A program made the position numbers and the translations under genes. Below, piece by piece: positions 45,448 to 55,484 of a stretch of 64,000 nucleotides of DNA. The DNA lies in assembly GCF_014698795.1 (NCBI RefSeq), contig NZ_JACJTR010000021.1, positions 1-64,000 on the forward strand, written 5' to 3'. Below the pieces are notes generated by a model. That model saw only the letters and a list, made by a program, of their open reading frames with translations. It did not search any database and was not told the origin of the DNA. Each line of letters begins with the position of its first letter. Positions within the stretch are counted from its first letter, which is position 1. The DNA comes from Nostoc sp. FACHB-892 (GTDB lineage Bacteria > Cyanobacteriota > Cyanobacteriia > Cyanobacteriales > Nostocaceae).

Positions 45448-46092
45448 ATGACAGTCGCCAAGAATCGAGCAGACCGAGTAATGCTTTACGACATTAGCTG
45501 GCAACAGTTTGAAAATCTTCTAAAAGATTTGGGAGAGCATCGAGCAGCAAGGTTAGCTTACGATCGCACTACTTTGGAAATTATGACACCTTTACCAGAA
45601 CACGAACATTACAAAGAGGTAATTAGCGATTTAGTCAAAGAAATTGCTGATGTGCTGGATTTAGACTATGAAAGTTATGGCTCGACTACTTGGAAGCGAG
45701 AAAGCCGAATGGCAGGGGTGGAGTCAGATAACTGCTTCTATTTCCAGAATGAAGCTGCGATTCGGGGTAGATTGGATCTGGACTTGAGACAAGACCCACC
45801 GCCTGATTTGGCACTGGAAATTGATGTTACCAGTAAGTCTCTGAATCGTTTTCCCATTTATGCCCGCCTGGGAGTACCAGAACTCTGGTGTTATGATTCC
45901 GGTGAACTAAAGATTTATCTCCTCCAAAATGGGGAATATGTCGAGTCAGAGAACAGTTTAGTATTTCCTACTTTAGCTATTCGGGATCTGCCCAAACTGA
46001 TTGAGCAAAATCGGGCGGATGGCAGACGGGCAATTCGTCAGGCGGTGCGGAAGTGGGTGAAGATTGAACTACCCAATCAACCTAATTCATAA
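45448..46092 (+). CDS. Uma2-family (DUF820) putative restriction-fold nuclease
   Basis: 214 residues, with GGAGGT before the ATG. Family pattern: DISWQQFENLLKDLGEHRAA, LEIMTPLPEHEHYKEVISDL, STTWKRESRMAGVESDNCFY, DPPPDLALEIDVTSKS, GVPELWCYD. The Glu/Asp residues of VESDNCF and ALEIDVTSKS match a PD-(D/E)XK-like core. Members are numerous in cyanobacterial genomes; their biological substrate is not known. A second member lies at 62640-63278. Confidence 0.87.
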   Translation: MTVAKNRADRVMLYDISWQQFENLLKDLGEHRAARLAYDRTTLEIMTPLPEHEHYKEVISDLVKEIADVLDLDYESYGSTTWKRESRMAGVESDNCFYFQNEAAIRGRLDLDLRQDPPPDLALEIDVTSKSLNRFPIYARLGVPELWCYDSGELKIYLLQNGEYVESENSLVFPTLAIRDLPKLIEQNRADGRRAIRQAVRKWVKIELPNQPNS

Positions 46093-46112
46093 TTACGAAT
46101 TACGAATTATTA

Positions 46113-46949
46113 TCAACTTCCTCCGACATTCATTGCTGTTAAAAAAGCCTTCTGGCTCACATCTCTGTAAACTGTATTCAAATGCTTCATTACCACATCG
46201 CTCGAAGTTGAATTTACTGGATTTTCCTCTTCTTTCGCTAGGGGTATTGCTCCTAATACATCTAATACCATCTCATTAGTAGACGGCGCAATCACTACCA
46301 AGGATGACTCTAGTGGCTCATTGTATTGCCAGAAAGAATCAATTTTTACGGAGTATTTGTTATTAGAAATTGATTCTTGAATTTCGGGTGTTTCTGTGGT
46401 ATTGGGTTGAATCTTGGCACTACGTAATTGACGTAAATCGCTGATAATTTGCTCTTTGGTGCGTCCGCGCAATTGAAATAGTACAAAGGGGTCTTCACTG
46501 AAGCGATCGCCTAACTGATAGTACAGCGCACCAATGTGTTTACAGGGATTTGCTTTATCAGGACAAGAGCATTTACTCTGGACATCACCAAGGGTAAAAG
46601 GAAATATCGAAAGACCATTAGCCGTAAACACTTCTTCTATATTTTGTGGCATTTCTCCTGCTAGTAGCTTGGCAGCAAAAATTGCTCTTTGGGACATGGT
46701 TTCAATTACATAACCCCATTGTTCATCGCTAAAAGGTTCAAGGGAAAGGGAAACTTTATAAGGTTCTACTTCGCTACCTTGCACCCTAGCTAATACTTTT
46801 GCACCTTTAAATTCGATGCTGAGAACATTTCCTTGACGAGCATAATTTCTGGCACGTTCTAAACGCTTTTTAAAGCGATAGGAATCTAGCAAATCTAGCC
46901 ATTGTTGTGACCACCATTCTCGACTTGCTTGTAATGTGTAATTAGTCAT
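46113..46949 (-). CDS. SWIM zinc-finger protein
   Basis: 278 residues. The SWIM motif is CSCPDKANPCKHIGALYYQL (CxCx-nCxH), preceded by a beta region with FKGAKVLARVQGSEVEPYKV. SWIM domains bind DNA or protein. The C-terminal part is low-complexity and variable (NTTETPEIQESISNN). It sits directly downstream of the SNF2 helicase gene on the same strand (69 bases). The same pairing of a SWIM protein and SNF2 helicase is widespread in bacteria, so the two probably work together, perhaps in DNA repair or recombination. Confidence 0.88.
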   Translation of the reverse strand: MTNYTLQASREWWSQQWLDLLDSYRFKKRLERARNYARQGNVLSIEFKGAKVLARVQGSEVEPYKVSLSLEPFSDEQWGYVIETMSQRAIFAAKLLAGEMPQNIEEVFTANGLSIFPFTLGDVQSKCSCPDKANPCKHIGALYYQLGDRFSEDPFVLFQLRGRTKEQIISDLRQLRSAKIQPNTTETPEIQESISNNKYSVKIDSFWQYNEPLESSLVVIAPSTNEMVLDVLGAIPLAKEEENPVNSTSSDVVMKHLNTVYRDVSQKAFLTAMNVGGS

Positions 46950-47018
46950 AGATCAATTGAAAAACTTTAGTAGTATTTTGGCGGTTTCGTAGTAATGACT
47001 TAAGTTTTTACTACAAAC

Positions 47019-50000
47019 TTATTCTGCATCATCGTCAATTACTGCACTGCGATCGAGTATTAGTAAGTTGCGAAGTTGATCTGTATCTAGTTCAGTCAAC
47101 CATTCTTCACCAGCACCTACAACTTGTTCAGCTAGTTGTTTCTTACTTTCAATCATGTCATGAATTTTTTCTTCTAAAGTGCCTGTGCAGACAAATTTAT
47201 GTACTTGCACATTGCGGGTTTGACCAATCCGAAATACTCTATCTGTAGCTTGATTTTCTACGGCTGGATTCCACCATCTATCAAAGTGGAATACATGATT
47301 TGCTCGTGTTAAATTCAGTCCGACACCACCTGCTTTCAGAGAAAGAATCATAATCGGTGGCCCTTGAGGGTCATGTTGGAAACGGTCGATCATTTCCTCC
47401 CGTTGTTTTTTACTGGTGCTGCCATATAAAAAGAATATTTCTCGCCCAAGCTGTTTTTCTAAATAGGGTTTAAGTAACTTACCCCACTCAGCAAATTGTG
47501 TGAAAATTAAAGCGCGATCGCTTTCTGCTAAAACTTCTTCTAACATTTCTTCTAGCCGCAGAAGTTTGGCTGAATTATGTTGCTCTAATGTCGCCTGTTT
47601 CAAATATTGGGCTGGGTGATTGCAGATTTGTTTGAGTTTGATTAGCAAAGCTAAAATCATCCCCCGGCGTTGCAATCCTTCAGCAGATTCTATCTCTACT
47701 AAAGATTGTTCTACAACTTGTTGATAAAGTGCAGCTTGTTCGCCAGTTAAACCGCAAAATACGGTCATTTCTTGCTTATCTGGTAAGTCTTGAATAATGT
47801 CGCGATCGCTTTTCAATCGCCGCAGTATAAATGGCTGAACTAATGAACGTAATTGAGTCAAAGAAGCCGTATCACCATACTTTTCAATTGGCATGGCAAA
47901 CCGACGCTGAAAAAATTGCTTATTGCCTAAATAGCCAGGATTGAGAAAATCTAAAATAGACCATAATTCTTGCAGTCTATTTTCTACTGGTGTTCCTGTT
48001 AATGCAATGCGAAATGTCGCTTCTAATTCCCGGACTGCTTTTGACTGCTTCGCCTCTGGGTTTTTCACATTCTGGGCTTCATCTAAAACAATTATCTGCC
48101 AAGAGACACTTTGCAATGATTTGATATCTCGATGAAGTAGTGAGTAGCTGGTAACGATTAAATCGTGCTTTTTCACTGCTTCTAAAAACGCTTTTCCTTT
48201 TGGGCGTTTGTCACCGTGATATTGCAAAATTTTCAGGCTTGGTGCAAACTTATTGACTTCCCTTTCCCAATTACCTAAAACAGAAGTTGGACAAACTAAT
48301 AGTGTTGGATTTTCTAGTGCATCTTGTTCTTTGAGATGTAGCAAAAAAGCGATGAACTGCACGGTTTTACCGAGTCCCATATCGTCTGCAAGACATGCAC
48401 CTAAACCCCAACGTTCCAAGAATGACAGCCAAGCAGCACCTCGTTCTTGATAAGGCCGCAACTGTCCTTTAAAGGCTGCTGGTGTCGGTAAAGGTGCGAT
48501 CGCTTGATTATTGCTTAACGCCCCAATTAACTCTTGCAATGCCCCAGATGCCTCAAAGCTGACCACTGGTAATTTTTCAATTACTTGGGTATCCCCTGTA
48601 CTGAAACGCAAGGCATCTTCCAAGGAAAGGGCCATTTGATCTTTGCGAGTGGTAAAAAAAGTTTGGGCTGTCTTAATGTCTTGGGGGCGCAATTCCACCC
48701 ACTCACCGTTAATTTCTACTAGCGGACTATTTAAAGCCACAAGTTTATCAAACTCAGCTTTGGAAATAGTTTGTCCTCCAATTGCCAATTGCCATTGGAA
48801 ATTTAGCAGACTCTGCAACCCTAAACGCCCCTGCTTTTTCTTTGGGGTTTCGGCTGAAATTTTCAAACCCAAACGATTCGCCCATCCTTCGCGGTTCGCT
48901 AAACTGGGAGGCAAAATTACTCCTAAACCACTGTCTTCTAACCTCCAAGCTACAGCTTTGATAAATTCATAAGCTTGCATGGGGGTGATCCGAGAAAATT
49001 GAGGATATTCGGTTTCAAAACTGGGTGCGATCGCTGGATATAATCGAGAAGCTAGCCCCAAACCTCGCAAAAATGTTTCCTGTGGTTGCTCAATTGTTCG
49101 ATTTTCATAAACCAATCGTTCAACTGGATTGTTCCAAATAGTTGCTGCATCGACCAAAAACTCAGGATCGTCAGCCGCTTGCAGGAAATACGCCAATGTC
49201 CAATCTGTTTCGCCAGACTCTGGAGAACGCAGTTGAAAACAGGTGCGAAATAGAGTTTTAAGAGTTAATTGGTATTGTAGCGGCATAGTCCAAGCCTTCA
49301 ATGCCGCTTCCAGTCGTTCCACTTCAATTGCATCTGCATTAACTGTACCAGCTGCACTAGTTAACCCTTGCAACCACTGCCGCACCGCAGATGGTAAAGA
49401 TGCGATCGCCTTAGCTTCAGTTGGAGGTTGAGAACCCGCCATCCCGCGCACTTGGGCATCTATCGTACTGTTGAGAAATCCCAGCAACAATTCTTGAGGT
49501 TCAGTAGGGAAGTTTACTGCTAGGTGAGGGGATGAGGAGGATCTTACTCCCTCATCTCCCCCCACTCCCCACTCCCCACTCCCTACTCCCTCCTGATAAG
49601 TCCGACAAACCAACGGCATATTCGCAGAAAATTTTTCTAAGCGAGTTCCATCTACAGCACTATCTAAAAGTACTTGCCATTTAGCAGCAACATCTGATTG
49701 TCGGTTAATTGTTGGTAAAAACTTACACCGCGAGATTAAATCTAAACTCCACCGGGAAACTTGCGACCAAAAACGTAAATCTCCTCCTAAAAAGGCATCT
49801 TCCCCTTTAGCAGCATTTAAGGGAACAGCAGCGAGAAATTTTACCGCCTCGCTGGGGTTGAGACAAAAACCTTCAACTCGCCACGGTTGCAAATATTGTG
49901 GGGAGTCTGTATCTAGCCCTAAGCTTGCAGAATGTACCGGGAAAATTCCTGCTGTTCCTTCGCTACTGCCTTCTGGGATATAAGTTGGCACGGCAATTAT

Positions 50001-50282
50001 CTGCAAATGCGTTGGCATTATCTGGGTAGGACTGGCGGCTTTACGTGTTCGTCCAGTAGTAGCCATTGCAACTTGAGGTTGCTGGATGAAGTTGGTAATT
50101 GCCATGTTCTGGGAAACCAACCACTCACTCAACTCTACTGATGTCATTGCCAATGGATGTAGTGGGATATCTCCAGATCCATTAGGCTCGAAATTCACTC
50201 GTGGCGATCGCCAAGTTTCCCCCCAAATAAATAAACAACCATTTTGATTTTTTAGTAACCAATTACAGTGTAAAATCGCCAT
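47019..50282 (-). CDS. SNF2-family helicase with N-terminal helicase-associated region
   Basis: 1087 residues. The N-terminal 550 residues include the SNF2 helicase-associated region (DUF3670-like). The motor follows: motif I ADDMGLGKTVQFIAFL (about 630), motif II DEAQ in IIVLDEAQNVKNPEAK, SLKAGGVGLNLTRANHVFHF, and motif VI QATDRVFRIGQ, ending IESKKQLAEQVVGAGEEWLT. It translocates on DNA and remodels DNA-protein complexes. An STRR-derived peptide GVGSGEWGVGGDEGV is inserted near residue 231. ATG at 50282 fits the start. Operon with the SWIM gene downstream. Confidence 0.93.
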   Translation of the reverse strand: MAILHCNWLLKNQNGCLFIWGETWRSPRVNFEPNGSGDIPLHPLAMTSVELSEWLVSQNMAITNFIQQPQVAMATTGRTRKAASPTQIMPTHLQIIAVPTYIPEGSSEGTAGIFPVHSASLGLDTDSPQYLQPWRVEGFCLNPSEAVKFLAAVPLNAAKGEDAFLGGDLRFWSQVSRWSLDLISRCKFLPTINRQSDVAAKWQVLLDSAVDGTRLEKFSANMPLVCRTYQEGVGSGEWGVGGDEGVRSSSSPHLAVNFPTEPQELLLGFLNSTIDAQVRGMAGSQPPTEAKAIASLPSAVRQWLQGLTSAAGTVNADAIEVERLEAALKAWTMPLQYQLTLKTLFRTCFQLRSPESGETDWTLAYFLQAADDPEFLVDAATIWNNPVERLVYENRTIEQPQETFLRGLGLASRLYPAIAPSFETEYPQFSRITPMQAYEFIKAVAWRLEDSGLGVILPPSLANREGWANRLGLKISAETPKKKQGRLGLQSLLNFQWQLAIGGQTISKAEFDKLVALNSPLVEINGEWVELRPQDIKTAQTFFTTRKDQMALSLEDALRFSTGDTQVIEKLPVVSFEASGALQELIGALSNNQAIAPLPTPAAFKGQLRPYQERGAAWLSFLERWGLGACLADDMGLGKTVQFIAFLLHLKEQDALENPTLLVCPTSVLGNWEREVNKFAPSLKILQYHGDKRPKGKAFLEAVKKHDLIVTSYSLLHRDIKSLQSVSWQIIVLDEAQNVKNPEAKQSKAVRELEATFRIALTGTPVENRLQELWSILDFLNPGYLGNKQFFQRRFAMPIEKYGDTASLTQLRSLVQPFILRRLKSDRDIIQDLPDKQEMTVFCGLTGEQAALYQQVVEQSLVEIESAEGLQRRGMILALLIKLKQICNHPAQYLKQATLEQHNSAKLLRLEEMLEEVLAESDRALIFTQFAEWGKLLKPYLEKQLGREIFFLYGSTSKKQREEMIDRFQHDPQGPPIMILSLKAGGVGLNLTRANHVFHFDRWWNPAVENQATDRVFRIGQTRNVQVHKFVCTGTLEEKIHDMIESKKQLAEQVVGAGEEWLTELDTDQLRNLLILDRSAVIDDDAE
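49560..49587. repeat. STRR heptamer array inside the SNF2 gene, CCCCACT type
   Basis: Three perfect CCCCACT copies plus a CCCTACT variant. On the coding strand they read GVGSGEWGVGG, the same peptide as in the modBC linker. Confidence 0.95.
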
Positions 50283-50425
50283 TTGCTAATTACTCAGTTT
50301 CTCGTAAAATTCAATAATGAAAATTGCAACTATTCTACTTTTTACATCTTCACGAAAAGATTTTTTAGCTCAGATTTGCATATAATTAATATTTAAACAA
50401 ACATTACATTTAAAGATTCTTAATA

Positions 50426-50986
50426 ATGATTTTTCCCCTAATTAAAGTTTTAAAAAGTGGGATATTAGTGGAACTAGATTATATGCATCCTCAAGAACAG
50501 GAGGTTGTAAGAGCATTACTCAATGTTGTAATTGTTGAAGGTAAAACTTATCCCCAAAAGCAACCTCTATCTCAGGCAGAATTTTCAGCTTACTGGTTGA
50601 GTAAGGATGCCTTTGTTGTCAGAACATCTGGTCAGGATGGTACACACAAGCCAAAAGAAATATTAGGGGCGTTTTATTTAAAACCAAACTTTCCCAGTCG
50701 GTGTTGCCATATTTGCAACGCTGGTTTTATTGTACAACCTGCCTTACGCGGTCAGGGGATTGGGCGGTTCATGGGGGAGGCAATGCTCTTGATAGCAGCA
50801 AACCTGGGCTACGAAGCAGTAATGTTCAATTTGGTCTTTGAAACTAATATACCTTCAATTACCCTTTGGCAGTCGTTAGGATTTGAGATTATTGGGCGCA
50901 TTGAGCGTGCGGCGAAGCTAGAAGATGAAGTAGTAGACGCACTGATGATGTATCGCACCTTGGATTTATTAACTGTTGACGATTAA
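50426..50986 (+). CDS. GNAT-family N-acetyltransferase
   Basis: 186 residues. Acetyl-CoA loop RGQGIGRFMGEAMLLIA (Q/RxxGxG/A fully canonical) after CNAGFIVQPAL, then AVMFNLVFETNIPSITLWQS and LGFEIIGRI. The middle stretch SRCCHICNAGF has three Cys. The acceptor is unknown. No operon partner; it lies between the divergently read SNF2 gene and pnp. Its stop codon is embedded in a perfect palindrome that may end transcription. Confidence 0.88.
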   Translation: MIFPLIKVLKSGILVELDYMHPQEQEVVRALLNVVIVEGKTYPQKQPLSQAEFSAYWLSKDAFVVRTSGQDGTHKPKEILGAFYLKPNFPSRCCHICNAGFIVQPALRGQGIGRFMGEAMLLIAANLGYEAVMFNLVFETNIPSITLWQSLGFEIIGRIERAAKLEDEVVDALMMYRTLDLLTVDD

Positions 50987-50997
50987 TCGTCAACAGT
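50972..50997. terminator. 26-bp perfect palindrome over the GNAT stop codon
   Basis: ACTGTTGACGATT at 50972-50984 and its exact complement continue to 50997. The last codons and stop of the GNAT gene lie within it. A second CAGTCAACAGT copy follows at once. No T-run, so termination is only probable. Confidence 0.6.
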
Positions 50998-51103
50998 CAT
51001 CAGTCAACAGTTATCTTTGTATGTACCAGAAGCCAGTCATAGTACATAAATGTTAGGATTGCCACAGAATAGAGAATAGCGAAAGAGAAGGAAAAAAAAC
51101 TGA

Positions 51104-53260
51104 ATGGCAGAAGTTGATAAGTCAATATCCTTCGATGGAAGGGATATTCGGCTGAAAGTAGGCTTGCTAGCTCCCCAGGCAGGTGGGTCGGTTTTGATAG
51201 AATCAGGGGACACATCCGTTTTAGTGACAGCTACGCGATCGCAAGCCAGAGAAGGCATTGATTTTCTTCCACTCACAGTAGATTACGAAGAAAGGCTGTA
51301 TGCCGCTGGTAGAATTCCCGGAGGGATTATGCGCCGCGAAGGTCGTCCACCAGAAAAAACAATTCTCACCAGTCGTCTTATAGACCGTCCGATGCGTCCC
51401 CTGTTCCCTTCATGGCTACGGGATGACCTGCAAATTATTGCCTTAACGCTGTCGATGGACGAGTTAGTTCCACCCGATGTGCTAGCAGTTACAGGTGCTT
51501 CGATTGCTACCCTGATTGCCCAGATTCCTTTTAATGGGCCAATGGCAGCAGTGCGGGTTGGTTTAGTGGGAGATGATTTCATTATTAACCCCACTTATGC
51601 AGAAACTGAAGCTGGAGACTTGGATCTGGTAGTAGCAGGTTCACCACATGGTGTAATCATGGTGGAGGCGGGAGCCAATCAATTGCCAGAGCGAGATATT
51701 CTCGAGGCGATTGACTTTGGTTATGAAGCAGTGCGGGACTTAATCAAAGCGCAGCAAGATTTAATCGCAGAACTGGGCCTAGTAATAGTGCAAGAAGCAC
51801 CACCAGAAGTAGACCAAACTCTGGAAAATTATATCCGCGATCGCGCTAGCGGTGAGATTAAGAAAATCCTGTCTCAATTTAGTTTCACCAAACCCGAACG
51901 CGATGCAGCTTTAGATGTCGTCAAGGATGAAATTGCCGCGACGATTACCGAACTGCCAGAAGAAGACCCAATTCGAGTTGCCGCAACTGCAAATAAGAAG
52001 GCACTTGGTAACACTTTTAAAGATATTACCAAACACTTCATGCGGCGACAAATTATTGAAGATAACGTCCGCGTTGATGGTCGTAAACTCGATCAAGTGC
52101 GTCCCGTTTCTTGTTTAGTTGATGTCTTACCAAAGCGAGTTCACGGTAGCGGTTTATTTAACCGGGAACTAACTCAGGTATTATCCACTTGTACTCTGGG
52201 TACACCTGGGGATGCTCAAAACCTTAACGATGATATGCAGCTAGATCAGCACAAGCGTTACCTGCATCATTACAACTTCCCGCCGTTCTCAGTCGGGGAA
52301 ACCAAGCCAATGCGGGCCCCAGGAAGGCGCGAAATTGGTCACGGGGCATTAGCCGAGCGAGCATTATTACCTGTACTACCGTCAAAAGAACAATTTCCCT
52401 ACGTGATTCGGATCGTATCGGAAGTACTTTCTTCCAACGGTTCCACCTCAATGGGTTCAGTGTGCGGTTCCACCCTAGCCCTGATGGATGCTGGTGTACC
52501 AATTATCAAACCCGTCAGTGGTGCAGCAATGGGTCTGATTAAGGATGGGGACGAAGTGCGAATCCTCACCGATATTCAGGGCATTGAAGACTTTTTGGGC
52601 GACATGGACTTCAAAGTTGCCGGGACGGATACCGGAATTACCGCCTTGCAAATGGATATGAAAATCTCCGGTTTGTCGTTGGAGGTTATTTCCCAAGCCG
52701 TTCACCAAGCTAAAGCAGCCCGGTTGCATATTCTGGAGAAAATGCTTGCCTGTATTGACACGCCACGGACTGAAACCTCAGCTTATGCCCCACGTCTGCT
52801 AACAATTAAGATTGATTCAGACATGATTGGTCTGATCATTGGCCCTGGAGGCAAAACTATTAAGGGTATTACAGAGGAAACTGGTGCAAAAATTGACATC
52901 GAAGATGATGGCACCGTGACGATTTCTGCTGTGGATGAGAACAAGGCCAAGAGAGCCAAAAACATCATCCAAGGCATGACTCGGAAGCTGCATGAAGGGG
53001 ATGTTTATGCAGGGCGCATCACTCGAATTATACCGATAGGTGCATTTGTAGAATTTCTGCCTGGAAAAGAAGGGATGATCCACATCTCACAACTAGCTGA
53101 CTACCGCGTTGGCAAAGTTGAGGATGAAGTAGCGGTGGGCGATGAAGTGATTATCAAAGTGCGCGAAATTGATAACAAAGGTCGGATTAATCTCACTCGC
53201 TTGGGTATCCACCCAGATCAAGCAGCAGCAGCACGGGAAGCTGCGGCGGTGAATCGGTAA
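51104..53260 (+). CDS. pnp: Polynucleotide phosphorylase
   Basis: 718 residues. 3'-5' phosphorolytic exoribonuclease. Two RNase PH domains ([40 protein letters not shown]; and [40 protein letters not shown]), an all-helical linker, then KH ([20 protein letters not shown]) and S1 ([20 protein letters not shown]). Complete and normal. GAAGGAA lies shortly before the ATG. Followed by two back-to-back hairpins. Confidence 0.97.
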   Translation: MAEVDKSISFDGRDIRLKVGLLAPQAGGSVLIESGDTSVLVTATRSQAREGIDFLPLTVDYEERLYAAGRIPGGIMRREGRPPEKTILTSRLIDRPMRPLFPSWLRDDLQIIALTLSMDELVPPDVLAVTGASIATLIAQIPFNGPMAAVRVGLVGDDFIINPTYAETEAGDLDLVVAGSPHGVIMVEAGANQLPERDILEAIDFGYEAVRDLIKAQQDLIAELGLVIVQEAPPEVDQTLENYIRDRASGEIKKILSQFSFTKPERDAALDVVKDEIAATITELPEEDPIRVAATANKKALGNTFKDITKHFMRRQIIEDNVRVDGRKLDQVRPVSCLVDVLPKRVHGSGLFNRELTQVLSTCTLGTPGDAQNLNDDMQLDQHKRYLHHYNFPPFSVGETKPMRAPGRREIGHGALAERALLPVLPSKEQFPYVIRIVSEVLSSNGSTSMGSVCGSTLALMDAGVPIIKPVSGAAMGLIKDGDEVRILTDIQGIEDFLGDMDFKVAGTDTGITALQMDMKISGLSLEVISQAVHQAKAARLHILEKMLACIDTPRTETSAYAPRLLTIKIDSDMIGLIIGPGGKTIKGITEETGAKIDIEDDGTVTISAVDENKAKRAKNIIQGMTRKLHEGDVYAGRITRIIPIGAFVEFLPGKEGMIHISQLADYRVGKVEDEVAVGDEVIIKVREIDNKGRINLTRLGIHPDQAAAAREAAAVNR

Positions 53261-53269
53261 CTCGATTTG

Positions 53270-53320
53270 GGATTTTAGATATAAATCTAAAATCCGCGAT
53301 GCCTACTGTGAAGGCATCGC
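53270..53320. terminator. Two adjacent hairpins after pnp
   Basis: GGATTTTAGAT/ATCTAAAATCC (53270-53280 with 53285-53295) is followed without gap by GCGATGCC/GGCATCGC (53296-53303 with 53313-53320). They lie about 10 to 60 bases after the pnp stop and probably end or stabilise its mRNA. Confidence 0.7.
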
Positions 53321-53601
53321 CGTATGCTTCTCTAATTAGTTGCAATCTTAACTTAATAGCAAGAAGACAGTTAATAAATGTTTTAAACTCGCCTATACCT
53401 GTTGAGCAACGTTACTACATTATTTATATTATTTTGGCAAGCCGTAATTAAAGTAATTTAAACTATACCTTTTATGTATTTACAAATTGAGCAGATTGTT
53501 TGATCATAACGACACAAGACAAAAGATGATGAACAAAACTTTTTTTTATAAGAAGTATTAGTTTATGTAATTTGTCTGATGAATGTTATATCAAAAATCT
53601 C
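53321..53601. other. AT-rich leader of the sulfoxide synthase gene
   Basis: About 280 bases. No motif recognised besides AT-rich runs. The open frame of the next gene reaches a TTG at 53572. Confidence 0.45.
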
Positions 53602-54951
53602 ATGGCTTTAGTTCAAACGATAAAGAAACTGACATCAACTCAAGTCCCCAGACTTAATGATTGCAGTTCAGAAAGCCTGCTTAACTACTTTGAGACTTCT
53701 TGGCGACTTGAAGAAACACTTATGAAAAGTTTGGTCGGGGAAGAAACTTTTTATCTTAACCCCGATCCTTTAAGAAACCGTCTAATTTTTTATCTTGGTC
53801 ATTCAGCCGTTTTTTTTATCAACAAGTTAATTGCCGTTGGTTTAATCAAAGCTCGAATTAATCCAGAATACGAAACCCTATTTGAAATCGGAGTTGATCC
53901 ACAAACACCGACAGAACTCGAAGCAGCTATGCAAGGGGTTAGCTGGCCTGATGTAGAAAAAGTTTGGCAATATCGGGATCAGGCACAAGAGGCGATCGCA
54001 AAGGTCATTCAAAATACTCCCCTGGATCTGCCGATTCATCAACAGCATCCCTTCTGGGCTTTGCTGATGGGGATAGAACATAGTCGCATTCACTTTGAAA
54101 CCTCTTCGATGCTGGTGCGTCAATTGCCTACCGATCGCTTAAAACGTCCCCAAGGCTGGAATTACGCACCTAGCAACGCGAAGATTCCCAACAATGAAAT
54201 GCGCTCCATTCCAGGCGGTGTGGTGAAACTAGGAAAACCCAAGGATGATCTTACATTTGGTTGGGATAGCGAATATGGTGATCGCACTGTTGAAGTGAAA
54301 CCGTTTTTAGCTAGTCAATATCTCATCACTAACGGCGAATATCTGAAATTTGTTCAAGCTGGTGGTTACAACAATCCAGACTACTGGAATGCTGAATCTT
54401 GGGATTGGAAACAACTCTACAACGTCCAACATCCCAAATTCTGGATACCTTTCGAGGATGGCTACCGCTATCGAGCCACATTCGACGAAATAGACTTACC
54501 CTTAGACTGGCCTGTAGAAGTCAATTACTACGAAGCGATCGCATTTTGTCGTTTTCAAGGCTCAGAAATTCGCTTGATGACTGAAGCTGAATGGAATCAA
54601 GCTTTACTTATCTCTGAGGATAACCAGTTATCAAATAACTATAATCTCAACTTACAATTCACTTCCCCCAGCCCAGTGGGAATGTTCAAACCAGCTAACA
54701 GTGCTTCTGGGCTTTACGATCTCAGAGGAAATCTCTGGGAATGGCTGGGAGACACATTCAACGCCCTACCAGGATTTGAACCTCATCCGCTTTATGAAGA
54801 TCAAGCAGCACCCTTTTTTGATGATAAACATCAGATGATGCTCGGCGGTTCTTGGGCTACTAATGGTTCAATGGCATTACCAACATATCGCAACTGGTTT
54901 CGTCCCTACTTTTATCAACACTCTGGTTTTAGAATTGCCCAAGACATTTGA
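53602..54951 (+). CDS. OvoA-type 5-histidylcysteine sulfoxide synthase domain, without methyltransferase half
   Basis: I prefer ATG 53602 (MALVQTIKKL), giving 449 residues; the frame extends to a TTG at 53572. The N-terminal DinB-like domain has GHSAVFFINKL and ALLMGIEHSRIHFETSSMLV, supplying the three His (77, 170 and 174 counted from 53572) expected to bind the mononuclear iron. The C-terminal FGE/SUMF1 domain has IPGGVVKLGK, LDWPVEVNYYEAIAFCRFQG, LYDLRGNLWEWLGDT and LGGSWATNGSM. The sequence follows the OvoA N-terminal part, which joins cysteine to histidine as sulfoxide in ovothiol synthesis. Full OvoA has a C-terminal methyltransferase, absent here. Translationally linked to a DUF427 gene. 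Confidence 0.85.
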   Translation: MALVQTIKKLTSTQVPRLNDCSSESLLNYFETSWRLEETLMKSLVGEETFYLNPDPLRNRLIFYLGHSAVFFINKLIAVGLIKARINPEYETLFEIGVDPQTPTELEAAMQGVSWPDVEKVWQYRDQAQEAIAKVIQNTPLDLPIHQQHPFWALLMGIEHSRIHFETSSMLVRQLPTDRLKRPQGWNYAPSNAKIPNNEMRSIPGGVVKLGKPKDDLTFGWDSEYGDRTVEVKPFLASQYLITNGEYLKFVQAGGYNNPDYWNAESWDWKQLYNVQHPKFWIPFEDGYRYRATFDEIDLPLDWPVEVNYYEAIAFCRFQGSEIRLMTEAEWNQALLISEDNQLSNNYNLNLQFTSPSPVGMFKPANSASGLYDLRGNLWEWLGDTFNALPGFEPHPLYEDQAAPFFDDKHQMMLGGSWATNGSMALPTYRNWFRPYFYQHSGFRIAQDI

Positions 54952-54967
54952 AAGGAGATTACAGAGA

Positions 54968-55462
54968 ATGAGGCCAAATGCAATCCCACCAAAACCCGGT
55001 CAAGAATCAGTTTGGGATTATCCCCGTCCGGCTCGTTTAGAAGATAGCAACAAATCAATTCGGATAATTTGTAATGGTACTGTTTTAGCAGAAACAACTA
55101 AAGCTAAAAGAGTTTTAGAAACTAGCCATCCTCCTGTTTATTACCTTCCTTCTGAAGACATTAAACTAGAATATCTGATTGAAACACCTAAAAAAACTTG
55201 GTGTGAATGGAAAGGTAAGTGTCAATATTATGATATCAGCATCGGTGAAAAGTATATAAGGAATGCTGCTTGGCGATATATTGAACCCACACCTGATTTT
55301 ATAACGATTCAAGAATACTATGCTTTTTACCCTAGTTTAATGGATGCTTGCTATGTAAATGATGAGCTAGTTATGTCTCAACCTGGCGATTTCTATGGTG
55401 GATGGATTACTGCTGATATTGTCGGGCCATTTAAAGGTAGCCCAGGAACAATGGGGTGGTAA
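54968..55462 (+). CDS. DUF427-domain protein
   Basis: Start ATG 54968 (MRPNAIPPKPGQESVWDYPR), with AAGGAG ten bases upstream at 54952-54957, just past the stop of the sulfoxide synthase gene; the frame itself runs back inside that gene to 54863. 164 residues. The DUF427 pattern: SIRIICNGTVLAETTKAKRV, HPPVYYLPSEDIKLEYL, CEWKGKCQYYDI, AAWRYIEPTP, EYYAFYP. Structurally the family is a small beta-sandwich, function unknown. The tight coupling to an OvoA-type enzyme suggests participation in the same thiol pathway. Followed by terminator hairpins. Confidence 0.85.
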   Translation: MRPNAIPPKPGQESVWDYPRPARLEDSNKSIRIICNGTVLAETTKAKRVLETSHPPVYYLPSEDIKLEYLIETPKKTWCEWKGKCQYYDISIGEKYIRNAAWRYIEPTPDFITIQEYYAFYPSLMDACYVNDELVMSQPGDFYGGWITADIVGPFKGSPGTMGW

Positions 55463-55484
55463 CTTAGGGACTTTCAAATGATAA

